DNA of 55,147 nucleotides, from NCBI GenBank assembly GCA_017880805.1, contig JADGRP010000130.1:1-55147 (forward strand), given 5' to 3'. The notes under the pieces were generated by a model. It saw only the letters and a list, made by a program, of their open reading frames with translations, did not search any database and was not told the DNA's origin. The DNA is from Burkholderiales bacterium. Its GTDB lineage: Bacteria; Pseudomonadota; Gammaproteobacteria; Burkholderiales; Casimicrobiaceae. Position numbers and translations under genes: made by a program. Numbering within the stretch: position 1 is the stretch's first letter; every line of letters begins with the position of its first letter. Positions 29,304 through 38,837 of the stretch are shown here, one piece after another.

Positions 29304-30835
29304 CTGACCGCGATGAATTCGAAGAGCTCGAAGCCCGGACCCTGGTCGACCAACTTGGTGAGCACCACCGTCCCGCCGGTTGCCCCGCGGCGCAGATTAA
29401 TGGCGTGTTCGAGTTGAAAAGCGCCCGCGGGCACCAGAACCATCGGCGGCGAGCCTTCCTGGCCATCGTCGGGCACAAGCACCACGGGCACAAAAGGAGC
29501 AGTGTCGGCATTTTCGCCGCGCGCCGCTGCGGCCTCCGGACTGTCGGTGAGGAGCTCGCAACCGAATTCCAGGCCGCTTCCGCGCAGGGTATTGCGGAAC
29601 CAGCGCAGCATTGCCACCTGCAAAGTGTTGCGGCCTTCGACCCGCAGTGCGATGAGATCGCCGATGCGCAATGGCGCGTTGGCGGCGTCGATCTGCCTCA
29701 GCGCGTAACCCGCCGGAGTATGGTTGATTACCTGACACGAGTGCATCGGCGGTAGGCCCGCCGGTGCGTTGGCGACATTCGCGTGGGTCCCGCGGCTGTA
29801 TTGCCACACGGCAGGCAAACCGGCGCACATGACCACTCGCGCCCGCGACGGAAGCCGGTTGAATTGCCGCGCGGGCGGAATCGCCCACTGCCGGAGCAGG
29901 CGCCGGAGAAGGGCCGTGTATTGCGCCACCGACGCCGGATCGGTCCCGATACCTGTCGGCACGCTGCCTCCCGCGTCCAGCGAGCGGAGTTGCTCCTGGA
30001 TCTGGAACGCAAGGTCGAACGTCAACAGAAATAATTTGCTGCCGTCGATGTTACCGCCCTTGTTGGCGGAGAAGGGGGGAAAGTCATGTCCGACAGGAAC
30101 GATCGCAACCGCCTTCGCCAAACGATGCACTGGCGCGATGTCGGTGATCTTGGTCCAGTGCGAATATTCCTGCAGGTAGTGAATGACCTGTCCGAGCTGC
30201 CCCGGAAGGAACCCGTATGGATTCGCCAATGCCAGCAGCAGGGCCTGCACGTACAGCCGCTCAGGGGTCGCATCCGGGCTGTCGGTTGCGACGGCAGCCT
30301 GATGCAGACCTCGCTCGCGAGCGAATTTATAGATCGCATGCGCATCGTGCCAAGTGCGCGCCGGTACCGGTGCGTACGACAGGTAACTATTGATAAGCAC
30401 CCGAGTCGTGCATTGCAGGCAACGATGGATCAGTGCCACGGTCAATCTGTTGCCGCCGAGCAGAATGCGCTTGTCCGCCTCACGCGCCAGCAGATGCTTG
30501 TAGGCGGTCGCGAGTTCCGCGGCGAGGATCAGCGACGCCTTGGCCGCTTCCAGCGCATCGCCAGTCAGCGGATGCGCGGCCCGCGAAAAATGCCGCTCGA
30601 GATCCAGCCAAAGCGACAGCGCAGTCGTGTAGTATTTTTCGGCAAGTTCGAGTCGCTTCGATTCTGAGAGCGCAACACGATTTGTCGCCGCCAGCGCATC
30701 GCCGATGGTGCCAGCAGCTTCGATCGGGTCGCGCTTGAGCATTTCGTCCAGCCACGGCTGGACGCGCGCAGGACGCGTCTCCGGCGGATGCGCGGGACGC
30801 GATTCAAGTGGTGGGAGGCTGAGCGCGAGGGCCAT
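29300..30835 (-). CDS. PilZ-domain-like protein with helical N-terminal region (putative c-di-GMP-binding)
   Basis: Start MALALSLPPLESRPAHP; C-terminal RIGDLIALRVEGRNTLQVAMLRWFRNTLRGSGLEFGCELL resembles PilZ-type beta-barrel sequence. ORF extension upstream of 30835 not supported. Confidence 0.6.
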   Translation of the reverse strand: MALALSLPPLESRPAHPPETRPARVQPWLDEMLKRDPIEAAGTIGDALAATNRVALSESKRLELAEKYYTTALSLWLDLERHFSRAAHPLTGDALEAAKASLILAAELATAYKHLLAREADKRILLGGNRLTVALIHRCLQCTTRVLINSYLSYAPVPARTWHDAHAIYKFARERGLHQAAVATDSPDATPERLYVQALLLALANPYGFLPGQLGQVIHYLQEYSHWTKITDIAPVHRLAKAVAIVPVGHDFPPFSANKGGNIDGSKLFLLTFDLAFQIQEQLRSLDAGGSVPTGIGTDPASVAQYTALLRRLLRQWAIPPARQFNRLPSRARVVMCAGLPAVWQYSRGTHANVANAPAGLPPMHSCQVINHTPAGYALRQIDAANAPLRIGDLIALRVEGRNTLQVAMLRWFRNTLRGSGLEFGCELLTDSPEAAAARGENADTAPFVPVVLVPDDGQEGSPPMVLVPAGAFQLEHAINLRRGATGGTVVLTKLVDQGPGFELFEFIAVS

Positions 30836-30915
30836 GACGTTGGTATTTTTTGTCCGCGTACCGATTGTAGTCGATGCCGGCGGCATTTCCCTAACCGCCG
30901 CCGCCGAAGCGTGTC

Positions 30916-31770
30916 TTAGGGCTGATCCAGGAACGCGATCACCGGGGCCATTTGGTTCTCGCTCAGCAGCATGGGGGCGTGGCCGACATCCGGGAATTCG
31001 ACCATCTGCGGCCGCGGCCCGCGCGTGCGCATTGCCGCCGCGGTTGCAGCGGAGAGCAGGTCCGACTCGGCGCCACGCAGCAGCAGCGTCGGGCAAGAGA
31101 TCGCGTCCCAAAGCGGCCATAAATCGCCGCCCTGGCCGGCTGTGGCGCGAAAAGGCACGGCGATGCCAGGGTCGAATTTGAGTCGCCAGCGGCCAGTGGC
31201 GTCCTGTCGCGCGGTGCTTCGCGCCAGCGCGTGCCATTGATCCTCGGAAAGCGCGCCGAAAGGCGTCGACACGTGACGGATGTGCGTTTCCAGTTGCTCA
31301 AACGAATCGAACGTTGGGTCGAGACCGACGTACAGTCCGATGCGCGCAAGCGCAGTCGGTTCGATGATAGTGCCGACATCGTTGACCACCAGTCGCGCAA
31401 CCGGGGTTTCTGGCTGCGCCGCCATCGCTATGCCGAGAAGTCCTCCCATCGAGGTGCCGACCCATGCGACGCGATCCGCGCGAGCGTGGGCAAGCAAGGC
31501 TGTCAGCGTGGTCAGATAGGTCGCGAATCCATAGTCGTTGGGATCGCGCAGCCATTCACTGTCGCCGCGTCCCGGCATATCCGGACAGATCACGCGATAA
31601 CGATCCGAGATTGCTGCGGCAAGCGTGTCGAAATCGCGTCCATTGCGCGTCAGACCGTGAACACAAACCACGACGCGCATATTTTCCGGGTCGCCCCACT
31701 GCCGGTAGGCGACGCGATGAAAACCGTGCGCGCTGAGGCTCTTGAAATCTTGTTCGCGGGGAGTCGGCAT
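30916..31770 (-). CDS. Alpha/beta hydrolase
   Basis: CVHGLTRNGRDFDTLA; CPDMPGRGDSEWL; nucleophile elbow GTSMGG; FPDVGHAP. Confidence 0.93.
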   Translation of the reverse strand: MPTPREQDFKSLSAHGFHRVAYRQWGDPENMRVVVCVHGLTRNGRDFDTLAAAISDRYRVICPDMPGRGDSEWLRDPNDYGFATYLTTLTALLAHARADRVAWVGTSMGGLLGIAMAAQPETPVARLVVNDVGTIIEPTALARIGLYVGLDPTFDSFEQLETHIRHVSTPFGALSEDQWHALARSTARQDATGRWRLKFDPGIAVPFRATAGQGGDLWPLWDAISCPTLLLRGAESDLLSAATAAAMRTRGPRPQMVEFPDVGHAPMLLSENQMAPVIAFLDQP

Positions 31771-31854
31771 GCGTGAATGCGCCGTCAGAAAAACGCTGCC
31801 GTCGCAGCAACGCATCGTCGGGGAAAACCGAGCCGGCGTCAATGAGGCATGTCC

Positions 31855-33048
31855 TTAGCTAAGCAGCTCGGCGGGAAAAAACGGCAGATACCCCGCGATG
31901 TCGCCGGCGAGAAACGCTCCGATCTCGTCTCGGCGCGCCAACGCATCCGAGTAGCCCAGCGCCAGCAGCTCTCGGCAATACTGGCGGTCGAACAGCAGAT
32001 ACGACAACAGATTGGCGCCGGTGCCTTCGGTCGCCCCCAGGCCGCGCAACAGGTATCGCACACCGGTCGGCAGCCGATCGGCATACTGTATCGCGAGTCG
32101 GCCCAGATCACGGCTGGGCCCCACGACCAGCGCGTCGACGTGAACAATTTCCGGATGCACGTTCTGGATTTTGTGCGGAACGAGATTGAGTACGGAATTG
32201 AGGCGCTGCAGGCGCTCCAGATCCGCGCCCAGGTTGTCCAGAAAGATGCTGGAAAGCGCGTGACCCGCGACTTGGGCAAACGAGGGATAGTGCGGCGGCT
32301 TTTGCGCTTGGCCGGGCGTCGGCTGTTGGCCGACGAACTGTCCGACCGCGATGACCAGCATTCTGCGCGTGTTCAAATGCAGCGCGGGCGACAGGGGCGC
32401 GATCTGCCGCACCGAGCCGTCGGCGTAGAAGTCGCCGCCGACACGCGCTGCCGGAAAGATGAACGGAATCGCGCTCGACGCGAGAAGATGATCGACGCTG
32501 ATCGTCGCGCGTTCCCCGCGGCGGCGAATTCTTTCCCACGGTGCTGTTGTCGACGCGCCCTGAAAAAACGTCACGGCGTGCCCGCTGGTATAGCTCGTCG
32601 CATTGATCGCAAGCGCATGCAAATGCCCGGCCGCAATTTGCGCCGCGACCTGGTCGAGATCGAGCTCGCGTCGGAGCAGCGCACGCAGGGGCGAGTTGTC
32701 GAACATGGACGCGGTACGCGAAGGACCGCGGCGGCCAACCAAAACCGAGGCGAGCCAGCGCATGCCATGGGTCGACACTGTTGCGAAGTCGGCCTGATAG
32801 ACATGCCGGACCTCGATGCTGCGCCAGAGACGCAGAAGCCGTGCAACGCCGCGTCGAAAACTGTCTGCGTTCGCTGCAAGCAGCGCCGCGTTAACGGCTC
32901 CGGCCGATGTGCCGCAGATCACCCGGAACGGCGTGGTCGAGGTCCGGCCCAGGATGCGCGCGATGGCGCGCAGCACACCGATCTGATAGGCGGCCCGCGC
33001 GCCACCGCCGGAAAGCACGATCCCCGTTTCGTAGGGTGCGCGGGTCAC
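31855..33048 (-). CDS. Patatin-like phospholipase (second paralogue); GTG start overlapping the NUDIX stop
   Basis: SGGGARAAYQIG, CGTSAGAVN, ADGSVRQ motifs; GTGA overlap at 33045-33048. Confidence 0.92.
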   Translation of the reverse strand: MTRAPYETGIVLSGGGARAAYQIGVLRAIARILGRTSTTPFRVICGTSAGAVNAALLAANADSFRRGVARLLRLWRSIEVRHVYQADFATVSTHGMRWLASVLVGRRGPSRTASMFDNSPLRALLRRELDLDQVAAQIAAGHLHALAINATSYTSGHAVTFFQGASTTAPWERIRRRGERATISVDHLLASSAIPFIFPAARVGGDFYADGSVRQIAPLSPALHLNTRRMLVIAVGQFVGQQPTPGQAQKPPHYPSFAQVAGHALSSIFLDNLGADLERLQRLNSVLNLVPHKIQNVHPEIVHVDALVVGPSRDLGRLAIQYADRLPTGVRYLLRGLGATEGTGANLLSYLLFDRQYCRELLALGYSDALARRDEIGAFLAGDIAGYLPFFPAELLS

Positions 33049-33686
33049 GTCGTAAGATCGTGTTCGGCGCGCAAGGTACGATCGAGAATCATCAGCATCG
33101 CCGCCGTCGCGCCCCAGATATAGCGATCCTGAAAGGGAATCGCGAAGTAGTCGCGACGGAGCTCTCCCAGCATCCGGAAATGCCGTTGCTGGTTGCTGGG
33201 CTCGAGCAGGAATGCGAGCGGGACTTCGAACACGTCGGCAACTTCGACTGGGTCGGGAACGACTGCAAACGGCGGCTCCACCCACCCGACGACGGGAGTC
33301 ACGCGATAGCCCGTCACCGTTTCATAGTCGGCGAGCTGTCCGAGGACTGTCACTCTATCGCGTGGAAGCCCGATCTCCTCTTCAGTTTCCCTGAGCGCCG
33401 CAGCGTCGGCGTCGAGGTCGTCGGCCTCGACGCGGCCTCCAGGGAAGCTGATCTGTCCGGCGTGGTCGGGGAGGTTGACGCTGCGCTCGGTGAACAAGAC
33501 CGCCAAGCCGTCGGGCCGATTGATGATCGGCACGAGTACCGCGGCCGAGCGTGGCTCACCTTCGCGGCCGGGCAGCCTGTATCCATCGGAAAGATGAAGC
33601 GCCGCGGGCGGCGGCGGGCGCGACAGCCGTTCGACAAGCCACTTCCGCTGGTCATGTGGGGGTAACTTGAACAACGGAAGGTTCAT
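33045..33686 (-). CDS. NUDIX hydrolase, CoA pyrophosphatase-like
   Basis: NUDIX box: GRVEADDLDADAAALRETEEEIGL. Confidence 0.93.
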   Translation of the reverse strand: MNLPLFKLPPHDQRKWLVERLSRPPPPAALHLSDGYRLPGREGEPRSAAVLVPIINRPDGLAVLFTERSVNLPDHAGQISFPGGRVEADDLDADAAALRETEEEIGLPRDRVTVLGQLADYETVTGYRVTPVVGWVEPPFAVVPDPVEVADVFEVPLAFLLEPSNQQRHFRMLGELRRDYFAIPFQDRYIWGATAAMLMILDRTLRAEHDLTT

Positions 33687-33794
33687 GAGCGGCGCAGGCG
33701 AGCGGTCGCCGAATTCTGGTGCAGCCCCTTCGATAATACCGCAAGCCGCGAACCGGTATTACGACAAACCGATGCGACGCCGCCTCAGAGGCAG

Positions 33795-34640
33795 TCAAGC
33801 GAGAAGCTTAACGCCCGCGACCGCCATGGTCGCGACCAGCATCATGCGAAGGGCGCGCACCGGTATGCGCCGCGATCCGAAGCTTCCCAGCACGATGCCT
33901 GGAACGCCACCGGCAAGCAGCGCAATCAGCAACTCGAAATCAATAGTGCCTAGCCAGAAGTGTCCTGCCGCAGCAACCGCGGTCAGGGGAACTGCGTGCG
34001 CAATATCGCTGCCTGCGATTTCGGCCGGCTCGAGCTCCGGGTAGAGCAGCGCGAGACAAGCCGCGCCGATAGCACCCGCGCCTAGCGACGTCAACGCGAC
34101 AGCGATACCGATCACGCAGCCGACGAACACGGTCAGGACGGGCCGGTGTCGGCGCGACGCGCGCAATCAACCGGAACGCGCGCCCCAACGTTTGAGCGGG
34201 CCTCGCAGCAGCAGCACCGCGATGCTCAACAATAGCGCGACACCCACACCTTCTTTGATCAGCCGGTTAAGCTCGTGCGGAGCAAGATGCGCCAGAGCGA
34301 CGATCGCAAGCGTTGCGATCGCCGCGGGCACGCTCCCGAGTGCAAGGAGCACAACAACGCGGGCCTTAATGTTGTGAGCTGCGCGATGGGCCAGTGTCCC
34401 GGCCGTCTTGGTCACGGCGGCGCACGCGAGATCGGTTCCTACCGCGATGGGCGCCGGAACACCGAAAACCGTGATGAGCAGAGGCGTCATGATCGAGCCG
34501 CCGCCAACGCCGGTGAGTCCGACGACCACGCCGACGCCAAAACCCGTCGCGGCAAGCAGCCCAAAGTCGGCCAAGCCCGTCACTTTCTCGTCCCGTCTAG
34601 CGACCGCTGCGCGCGCTTGCGTCAGCGCGCTCTTGTTCAC
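33795..34640 (-). pseudogene. TauE/SafE-type membrane permease interrupted by an in-frame TGA (two same-frame ORFs 34167..34640 and 33795..34166)
   Basis: N-half GVVVGLTGVGGGSIMTPLLI...GTDLACAAVTKTAGTLAHR; C-half GCVIGIAVALTSLGAGAIGAACLALLYP...IAGSDIAHAVPLTAVAAAGHFWLG. TGA at 34167-34169 followed directly in frame by TTG CGC GCG. Confidence 0.85.
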
Positions 34641-35364
34641 GCTGCGCGGCGCGGGCGCGGGCCCGAAACTGCGGGCCGATGAAAATCACCGCCGGGCCGT
34701 TCAAGATCTGCTGGGCAAATTGAGGAAGCGCTTCTAGCGTGCTGAAGATGGTGCGCGATTCTGGCAGCGATGCATTCTCGACCACCGCGACGGGTGTGGA
34801 CGGCGGTTTGCCTGCGGCGATCAATATCGCGGAGATTATCTCTGCCTGTCCGGCGCCCATATAGATTGCGCCGCTGTCTGCAGCCGCGACGCTTTGCGCC
34901 CACGTGCCCGTCGATTCTCCGTCGCCGACGCGCGGGGTAACGAAAGTCACGCTGCGCACCGAACCGCGTTGGGTCAGCGACGTCCCGAGCTGCGCGGCGG
35001 CGGCCAGCGCTGCGGTCACTCCTGGCACGACTTCGTAGCGGATGCCCGCAGCTTCCAGCGCGGCAATCTCTTCCTGCGCTCGGCCGAAGAGCATCGGGTC
35101 GCCGCCTTTGAGACGAACGACGACCTCGTGTAAGGCCGCGGCATCGACGAGTCGCTTGTTGATGAATTTCTGTGCCGTCGAGTGCTTGCCGCAGCGCTTG
35201 CCGACGGCGACCTTCGAGGCGCGCGTCGCGAGCGCGACGATCTCCGCATGAACCAGGGCATCGTGAAACACGATATCGGCGCGCTCCAGCAACCTCGCGG
35301 CGCGCAGTGTCAGGAGGTCCGGTGCGCCGGGGCCGGCGCCGACGAGATAGACGATACCGTTCAC
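34597..35364 (-). CDS. cobA: Uroporphyrinogen-III C-methyltransferase (SUMT)
   Basis: GTG start; VYLVGAGPGAPDLLTLRAARLL; RLKGGDPMLFGRAQEE; VVPGVTAA. Confidence 0.94.
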   Translation of the reverse strand: MNGIVYLVGAGPGAPDLLTLRAARLLERADIVFHDALVHAEIVALATRASKVAVGKRCGKHSTAQKFINKRLVDAAALHEVVVRLKGGDPMLFGRAQEEIAALEAAGIRYEVVPGVTAALAAAAQLGTSLTQRGSVRSVTFVTPRVGDGESTGTWAQSVAAADSGAIYMGAGQAEIISAILIAAGKPPSTPVAVVENASLPESRTIFSTLEALPQFAQQILNGPAVIFIGPQFRARARAAQREQERADASARSGR

Positions 35365-36623
35365 TGGATCAACCCTGCCGCAACGGTGTTGTTGGTCGCT
35401 TCGTCGATCAGGATGAAGCTGCCCGTGGCACGATTGTCCGCATAGCGGTCGGCGAATACGGGCTGAGCCAGCTTGAACCCGACGCGGCCGATGTCGTTCA
35501 TGCGTAGGGAGTCCGGCGCTGGCTCCCTCGCCTGCGTGGAGACGTTCCACAAGTGGTCGATGCCGGCGATGCGCGCGCGCACTTCCCGCGTGGTGTGACG
35601 CACCAGATAACTGCGGCGCGAGTCGAGCGGCGTCTCCGAGAGCCAGCACAGCGTCGCGTCGAGGTCGCGCCTGCTGCCCGGCGACGCGTTGCCATGAACA
35701 ATCATGTCGCCGCGCGAAATGTCGATCGCGTCATCGAGGACGATCGTGATCGCAGCGTGCAGCCCGGGGCGATGCCGCGCGCCATCGAATTCGCGGATCT
35801 CGCACACGCGGCTCGAAACACCGGACGGCAGCACCGTGACCGCATCGCCGACCGCGACCGAGCCCGATTCGATGCGCCCCATGTAGCCTCGAGGCAGACT
35901 GGCGGTCGGCCGCGCGATGCACTGGACCGGAAAACGAAACGGCGCCTCGGCAAGCGTCTGTTGCACGTCCACGGTTTCGAGGATCTGCAGCAGCGTCGGA
36001 CCGTCGTACCAATCGAGGTTCTCACCGCGGTCGACCACCATGTCGCCCATCAACGCAGACATCGGCACGAACCGAACGTTGTCGACGCCGGTACGCTCGG
36101 CAAACGCCGCAAAATCCGCAACGATTCCGGCGAACACGCTTTCGTCGTGGCCGACCAGGTCCATCTTGTTGACGGCGACGATGAGGTGCGGAATTCCCAG
36201 CAAGTGGGCCAGCGTTGCATGCCGTCGCGTCTGCGTCACCACACCGTACCTGGCGTCGACCAGCAGCACGGCAAGCTGCGCCGTGCTTGCCGCGGTCACC
36301 ATGTTGCGCGTGTACTGCTCGTGACCGGGCGCGTCGGCGATAATGAATTTGCGATACGCGGTCGCGAAATACCGGTACGCGACGTCGATGGTGATGCCTT
36401 GCTCGCGCTCGGCGACGAGGCCGTCGGTCAGGAGCGACAGGTCCAGCGCCGTGCCGCGTTGCTGCGACGTGCGCTCGATGGCAGCAAGCTGGTCGGCCAG
36501 GATCGCCTTGGTGTCGAAGAGCAGGCGGCCGATCAGCGTGCTCTTGCCGTCATCGACGCTGCCCGCGGTCAGGAACCGCAGCACGCCGTGCTCGAGGATG
36601 TCGTAGCGTTCGATGGCCGACAT
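35361..36623 (-). CDS. cysN: Sulfate adenylyltransferase subunit 1 (GTPase)
   Basis: LTAGSVDDGKSTLIGRLLFDTK; EQGITIDVAYRYF; DAPGHEQYTRNM; NKMDL. Confidence 0.96.
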   Translation of the reverse strand: MSAIERYDILEHGVLRFLTAGSVDDGKSTLIGRLLFDTKAILADQLAAIERTSQQRGTALDLSLLTDGLVAEREQGITIDVAYRYFATAYRKFIIADAPGHEQYTRNMVTAASTAQLAVLLVDARYGVVTQTRRHATLAHLLGIPHLIVAVNKMDLVGHDESVFAGIVADFAAFAERTGVDNVRFVPMSALMGDMVVDRGENLDWYDGPTLLQILETVDVQQTLAEAPFRFPVQCIARPTASLPRGYMGRIESGSVAVGDAVTVLPSGVSSRVCEIREFDGARHRPGLHAAITIVLDDAIDISRGDMIVHGNASPGSRRDLDATLCWLSETPLDSRRSYLVRHTTREVRARIAGIDHLWNVSTQAREPAPDSLRMNDIGRVGFKLAQPVFADRYADNRATGSFILIDEATNNTVAAGLIQ

Positions 36624-37582
36624 CAGAAATAGCCTTCCTTCTTGCGCAGCTCCATCGACGCGTCGCTCGTCTGGTCATCGAGCCGTGTTGCGCCGCGTTC
36701 GATTATCGTCGTTGCTGCGGTCTCGGCGATGATCGCCTCGAGGCTTGCCGCATCCGACGCGACCGGCGCGGTGCAGGTGATGTCACCGACGGTGCGGAAA
36801 CGCACCGAGATCTGTTCCACCAGGTCGCCGTCGTGCGCCGGCGTGAGCGGCGTCACGCAGACCAACGCGCTGCCGCGCCGCACGACCGGCCTGGTGTGCG
36901 CGAGGTAGATCGACGGGATTAGCAGCCGCTCACGGGCGATGTATTGCCAGACGTCGAGCTCGGTCCAGTTGCTGATCGGAAAAACGCGAACGTTTTCGCC
37001 AGGAGCGACGCGGGCATTGAAAAGGCTCCAAAGCTCGGGCCGCTGGTTCTTCGGGTCCCATTGGCCGAACGCGTCGCGAAACGAAAAGATGCGTTCCTTG
37101 GCGCGCGCCCTTTCTTCGTCGCGACGCGCTCCGCCGATGCAGGCGTCGAAACCGAATTCGGCGATCGCGTCGAGTAGCGTCACGGACTGGTGACGGTTAC
37201 GGCTCTCCGCAGCATCGCGCAGCACGACGCGTCCCTCGGCAATCGAATCTTCCACCGAGCGCACGATCAAGCGCTCGCCCAGCTCTGTGGCGCGCTGGTC
37301 GCGGAATGCGATGACTTCGGGAAAATTGTGCCCGGTATCGATGTGCAGCAGCGGGAAAGGAAACGCGCCCGGCCGGAAAGCCTTCTCGGCCAGGCGCAGC
37401 AGCACCAGCGAATCCTTGCCGCCCGAGAAGAGCAGGGCAGGGTTGCGGCATTGCCCCGCAACTTCGCGCAGGATGTGAATCGCCTCGGATTCGAGCCAGC
37501 CGAGATGATCGGCATCGGCCGGGCGCGGCGGCGCAGCTTCGTCAGCGACGAGCAAGCGCTCGAGGAAGGCGGCATCGGTCAT
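36623..37582 (-). CDS. cysD: Sulfate adenylyltransferase subunit 2
   Basis: LFSGGKDSLVLLRLAEKAF; HIDTGHNFPE; ACIGGARRDEERARAKER; C-terminal SMELRKKEGYF. Confidence 0.97.
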   Translation of the reverse strand: MTDAAFLERLLVADEAAPPRPADADHLGWLESEAIHILREVAGQCRNPALLFSGGKDSLVLLRLAEKAFRPGAFPFPLLHIDTGHNFPEVIAFRDQRATELGERLIVRSVEDSIAEGRVVLRDAAESRNRHQSVTLLDAIAEFGFDACIGGARRDEERARAKERIFSFRDAFGQWDPKNQRPELWSLFNARVAPGENVRVFPISNWTELDVWQYIARERLLIPSIYLAHTRPVVRRGSALVCVTPLTPAHDGDLVEQISVRFRTVGDITCTAPVASDAASLEAIIAETAATTIIERGATRLDDQTSDASMELRKKEGYF

Positions 37583-38322
37583 GCCGGAACTCCTTCGATG
37601 CGCACAGGGATCCGCAGCGGACGTCGATGCAGCCCGCATTCCTTGTGATCCGCGCTTTCCCACCACCAGCGCCCGGCGCGAATGTCCTCGCCCGGGTGGA
37701 TCGCGCGCGTGCACGGCGCACAACCGATACTAGGGAATCCCAGATCGTGCAGCGGGTTGTACGGAACTCTATGCGCGCGAACGTAGGTCCACACCTCGTC
37801 CTCGCTCCAATCGGCCAGCGGATTGAACTTGGGTAACGCGTGCACGGCATCGATCTCCTCGATGTCGACAGCGCTGCGCGTCGCCGACTGCGCGCGCCGC
37901 TGGCCGCTGATCCAGGCACTCCTTCCCGCAAGCGCCCGCGCCAGTGGCTCGGTCTTGCGAATCGCGCAGCAGCTTTGTCGAAGCTCGACACCGCGGTAGA
38001 ACGCATTGACGCCGTTGTCGCGCACGTAGCTCTCGATGGCTCGCGTATCGGGGCAGTACACCTCGACCGGCAACGCGTAGTGCGCGTGCACGCGATCGAT
38101 CAAGTCGTAGGTTTCGCCAGGCAGGCGGCCCGTATCGAGCGTGAAGATGGCGATGGGCAGCCCGTGCCGCGCGATCAGGTTCGTCAGAACCATGTCCTCG
38201 GCCCCGAAACTGCTCGCCAGCGTCGCGGACGCGTGCTGGCTCCCGATCCGGTGGAGGAGGGCGAGCGCTTCGGCGCCGCGACGATCGAGCGACTTGCCGG
38301 CCGATATCATTTCGAGGAGCAT
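37579..38322 (-). CDS. cysH: Phosphoadenylyl/adenylyl-sulfate reductase
   Basis: ASSFGAEDMVLTNL; FTLDTGRLPGETYDL; RQSCCAIRK; CAPCTR; GRWWWE...KECGLH. Cys pairs suggest the APS-reducing type. Confidence 0.95.
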   Translation of the reverse strand: MLLEMISAGKSLDRRGAEALALLHRIGSQHASATLASSFGAEDMVLTNLIARHGLPIAIFTLDTGRLPGETYDLIDRVHAHYALPVEVYCPDTRAIESYVRDNGVNAFYRGVELRQSCCAIRKTEPLARALAGRSAWISGQRRAQSATRSAVDIEEIDAVHALPKFNPLADWSEDEVWTYVRAHRVPYNPLHDLGFPSIGCAPCTRAIHPGEDIRAGRWWWESADHKECGLHRRPLRIPVRIEGVPA

Positions 38323-38837
38323 CAGGCGTCGCTCGCGCTTGCGCCATTGCGGCGGCGAAACAGCGGAACCGGCCGCGCGACCGTGCTTTGATAGTTGTCG
38401 GAGAAGTCGTCCAGGCCGGCGATCGCTTCGGCGATGTTGTGATCTGCCTGCACCGCGAACGCATCGAACCCGCATTGCCGCAGGTAGTAGAGCTGATCGT
38501 GAAGAACATCGCCGATCGCGCGTAATTCGCCGCCGAAGCGATATTTCTCGCGCAGCAGGCGCGCGCTGGAATAGCCACGGCCGTCGACGAATTTCGGAAA
38601 ATCGATGGCGATCAGCGGCAAATTCGCGACGTCGGCGGCAAGCGCCTCGGGATCGTCGCTCGGCTTCAACCAGACGCCGACGGCATTGCGGCCGGCAAGA
38701 ACGTCGTGCTCGACTTGCCACAGGGCTAGCGGAACAATCACCGGCCTGTTGATCGGGACGTCGGAAAGCGAAGCCGCGTCACGCAGCAGTGTCCATCGGT
38801 CCTCGACGATCGCGCGATCCTTAATGAGCAGAGGCAT
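38322..38837 (-). CDS. DUF934 protein (sulfur-assimilation-associated)
   Basis: DFPKFVDGRGYSSARLLREKYRFGGELRAIGDVLHDQLYYLRQCGFDAF. Confidence 0.92.
   Translation of the reverse strand: MPLLIKDRAIVEDRWTLLRDAASLSDVPINRPVIVPLALWQVEHDVLAGRNAVGVWLKPSDDPEALAADVANLPLIAIDFPKFVDGRGYSSARLLREKYRFGGELRAIGDVLHDQLYYLRQCGFDAFAVQADHNIAEAIAGLDDFSDNYQSTVARPVPLFRRRNGASASDA

Noticed and set aside
33049-33285. N-terminal extension of the second patatin
   Set aside because: Overlaps the NUDIX coding sequence; the GTG at 33048 overlapping the NUDIX stop is a better start.
35553-36632. 359-aa plus-strand ORF opposite cysN
   Set aside because: Shadow ORF on the opposite strand of an unambiguous cysN.
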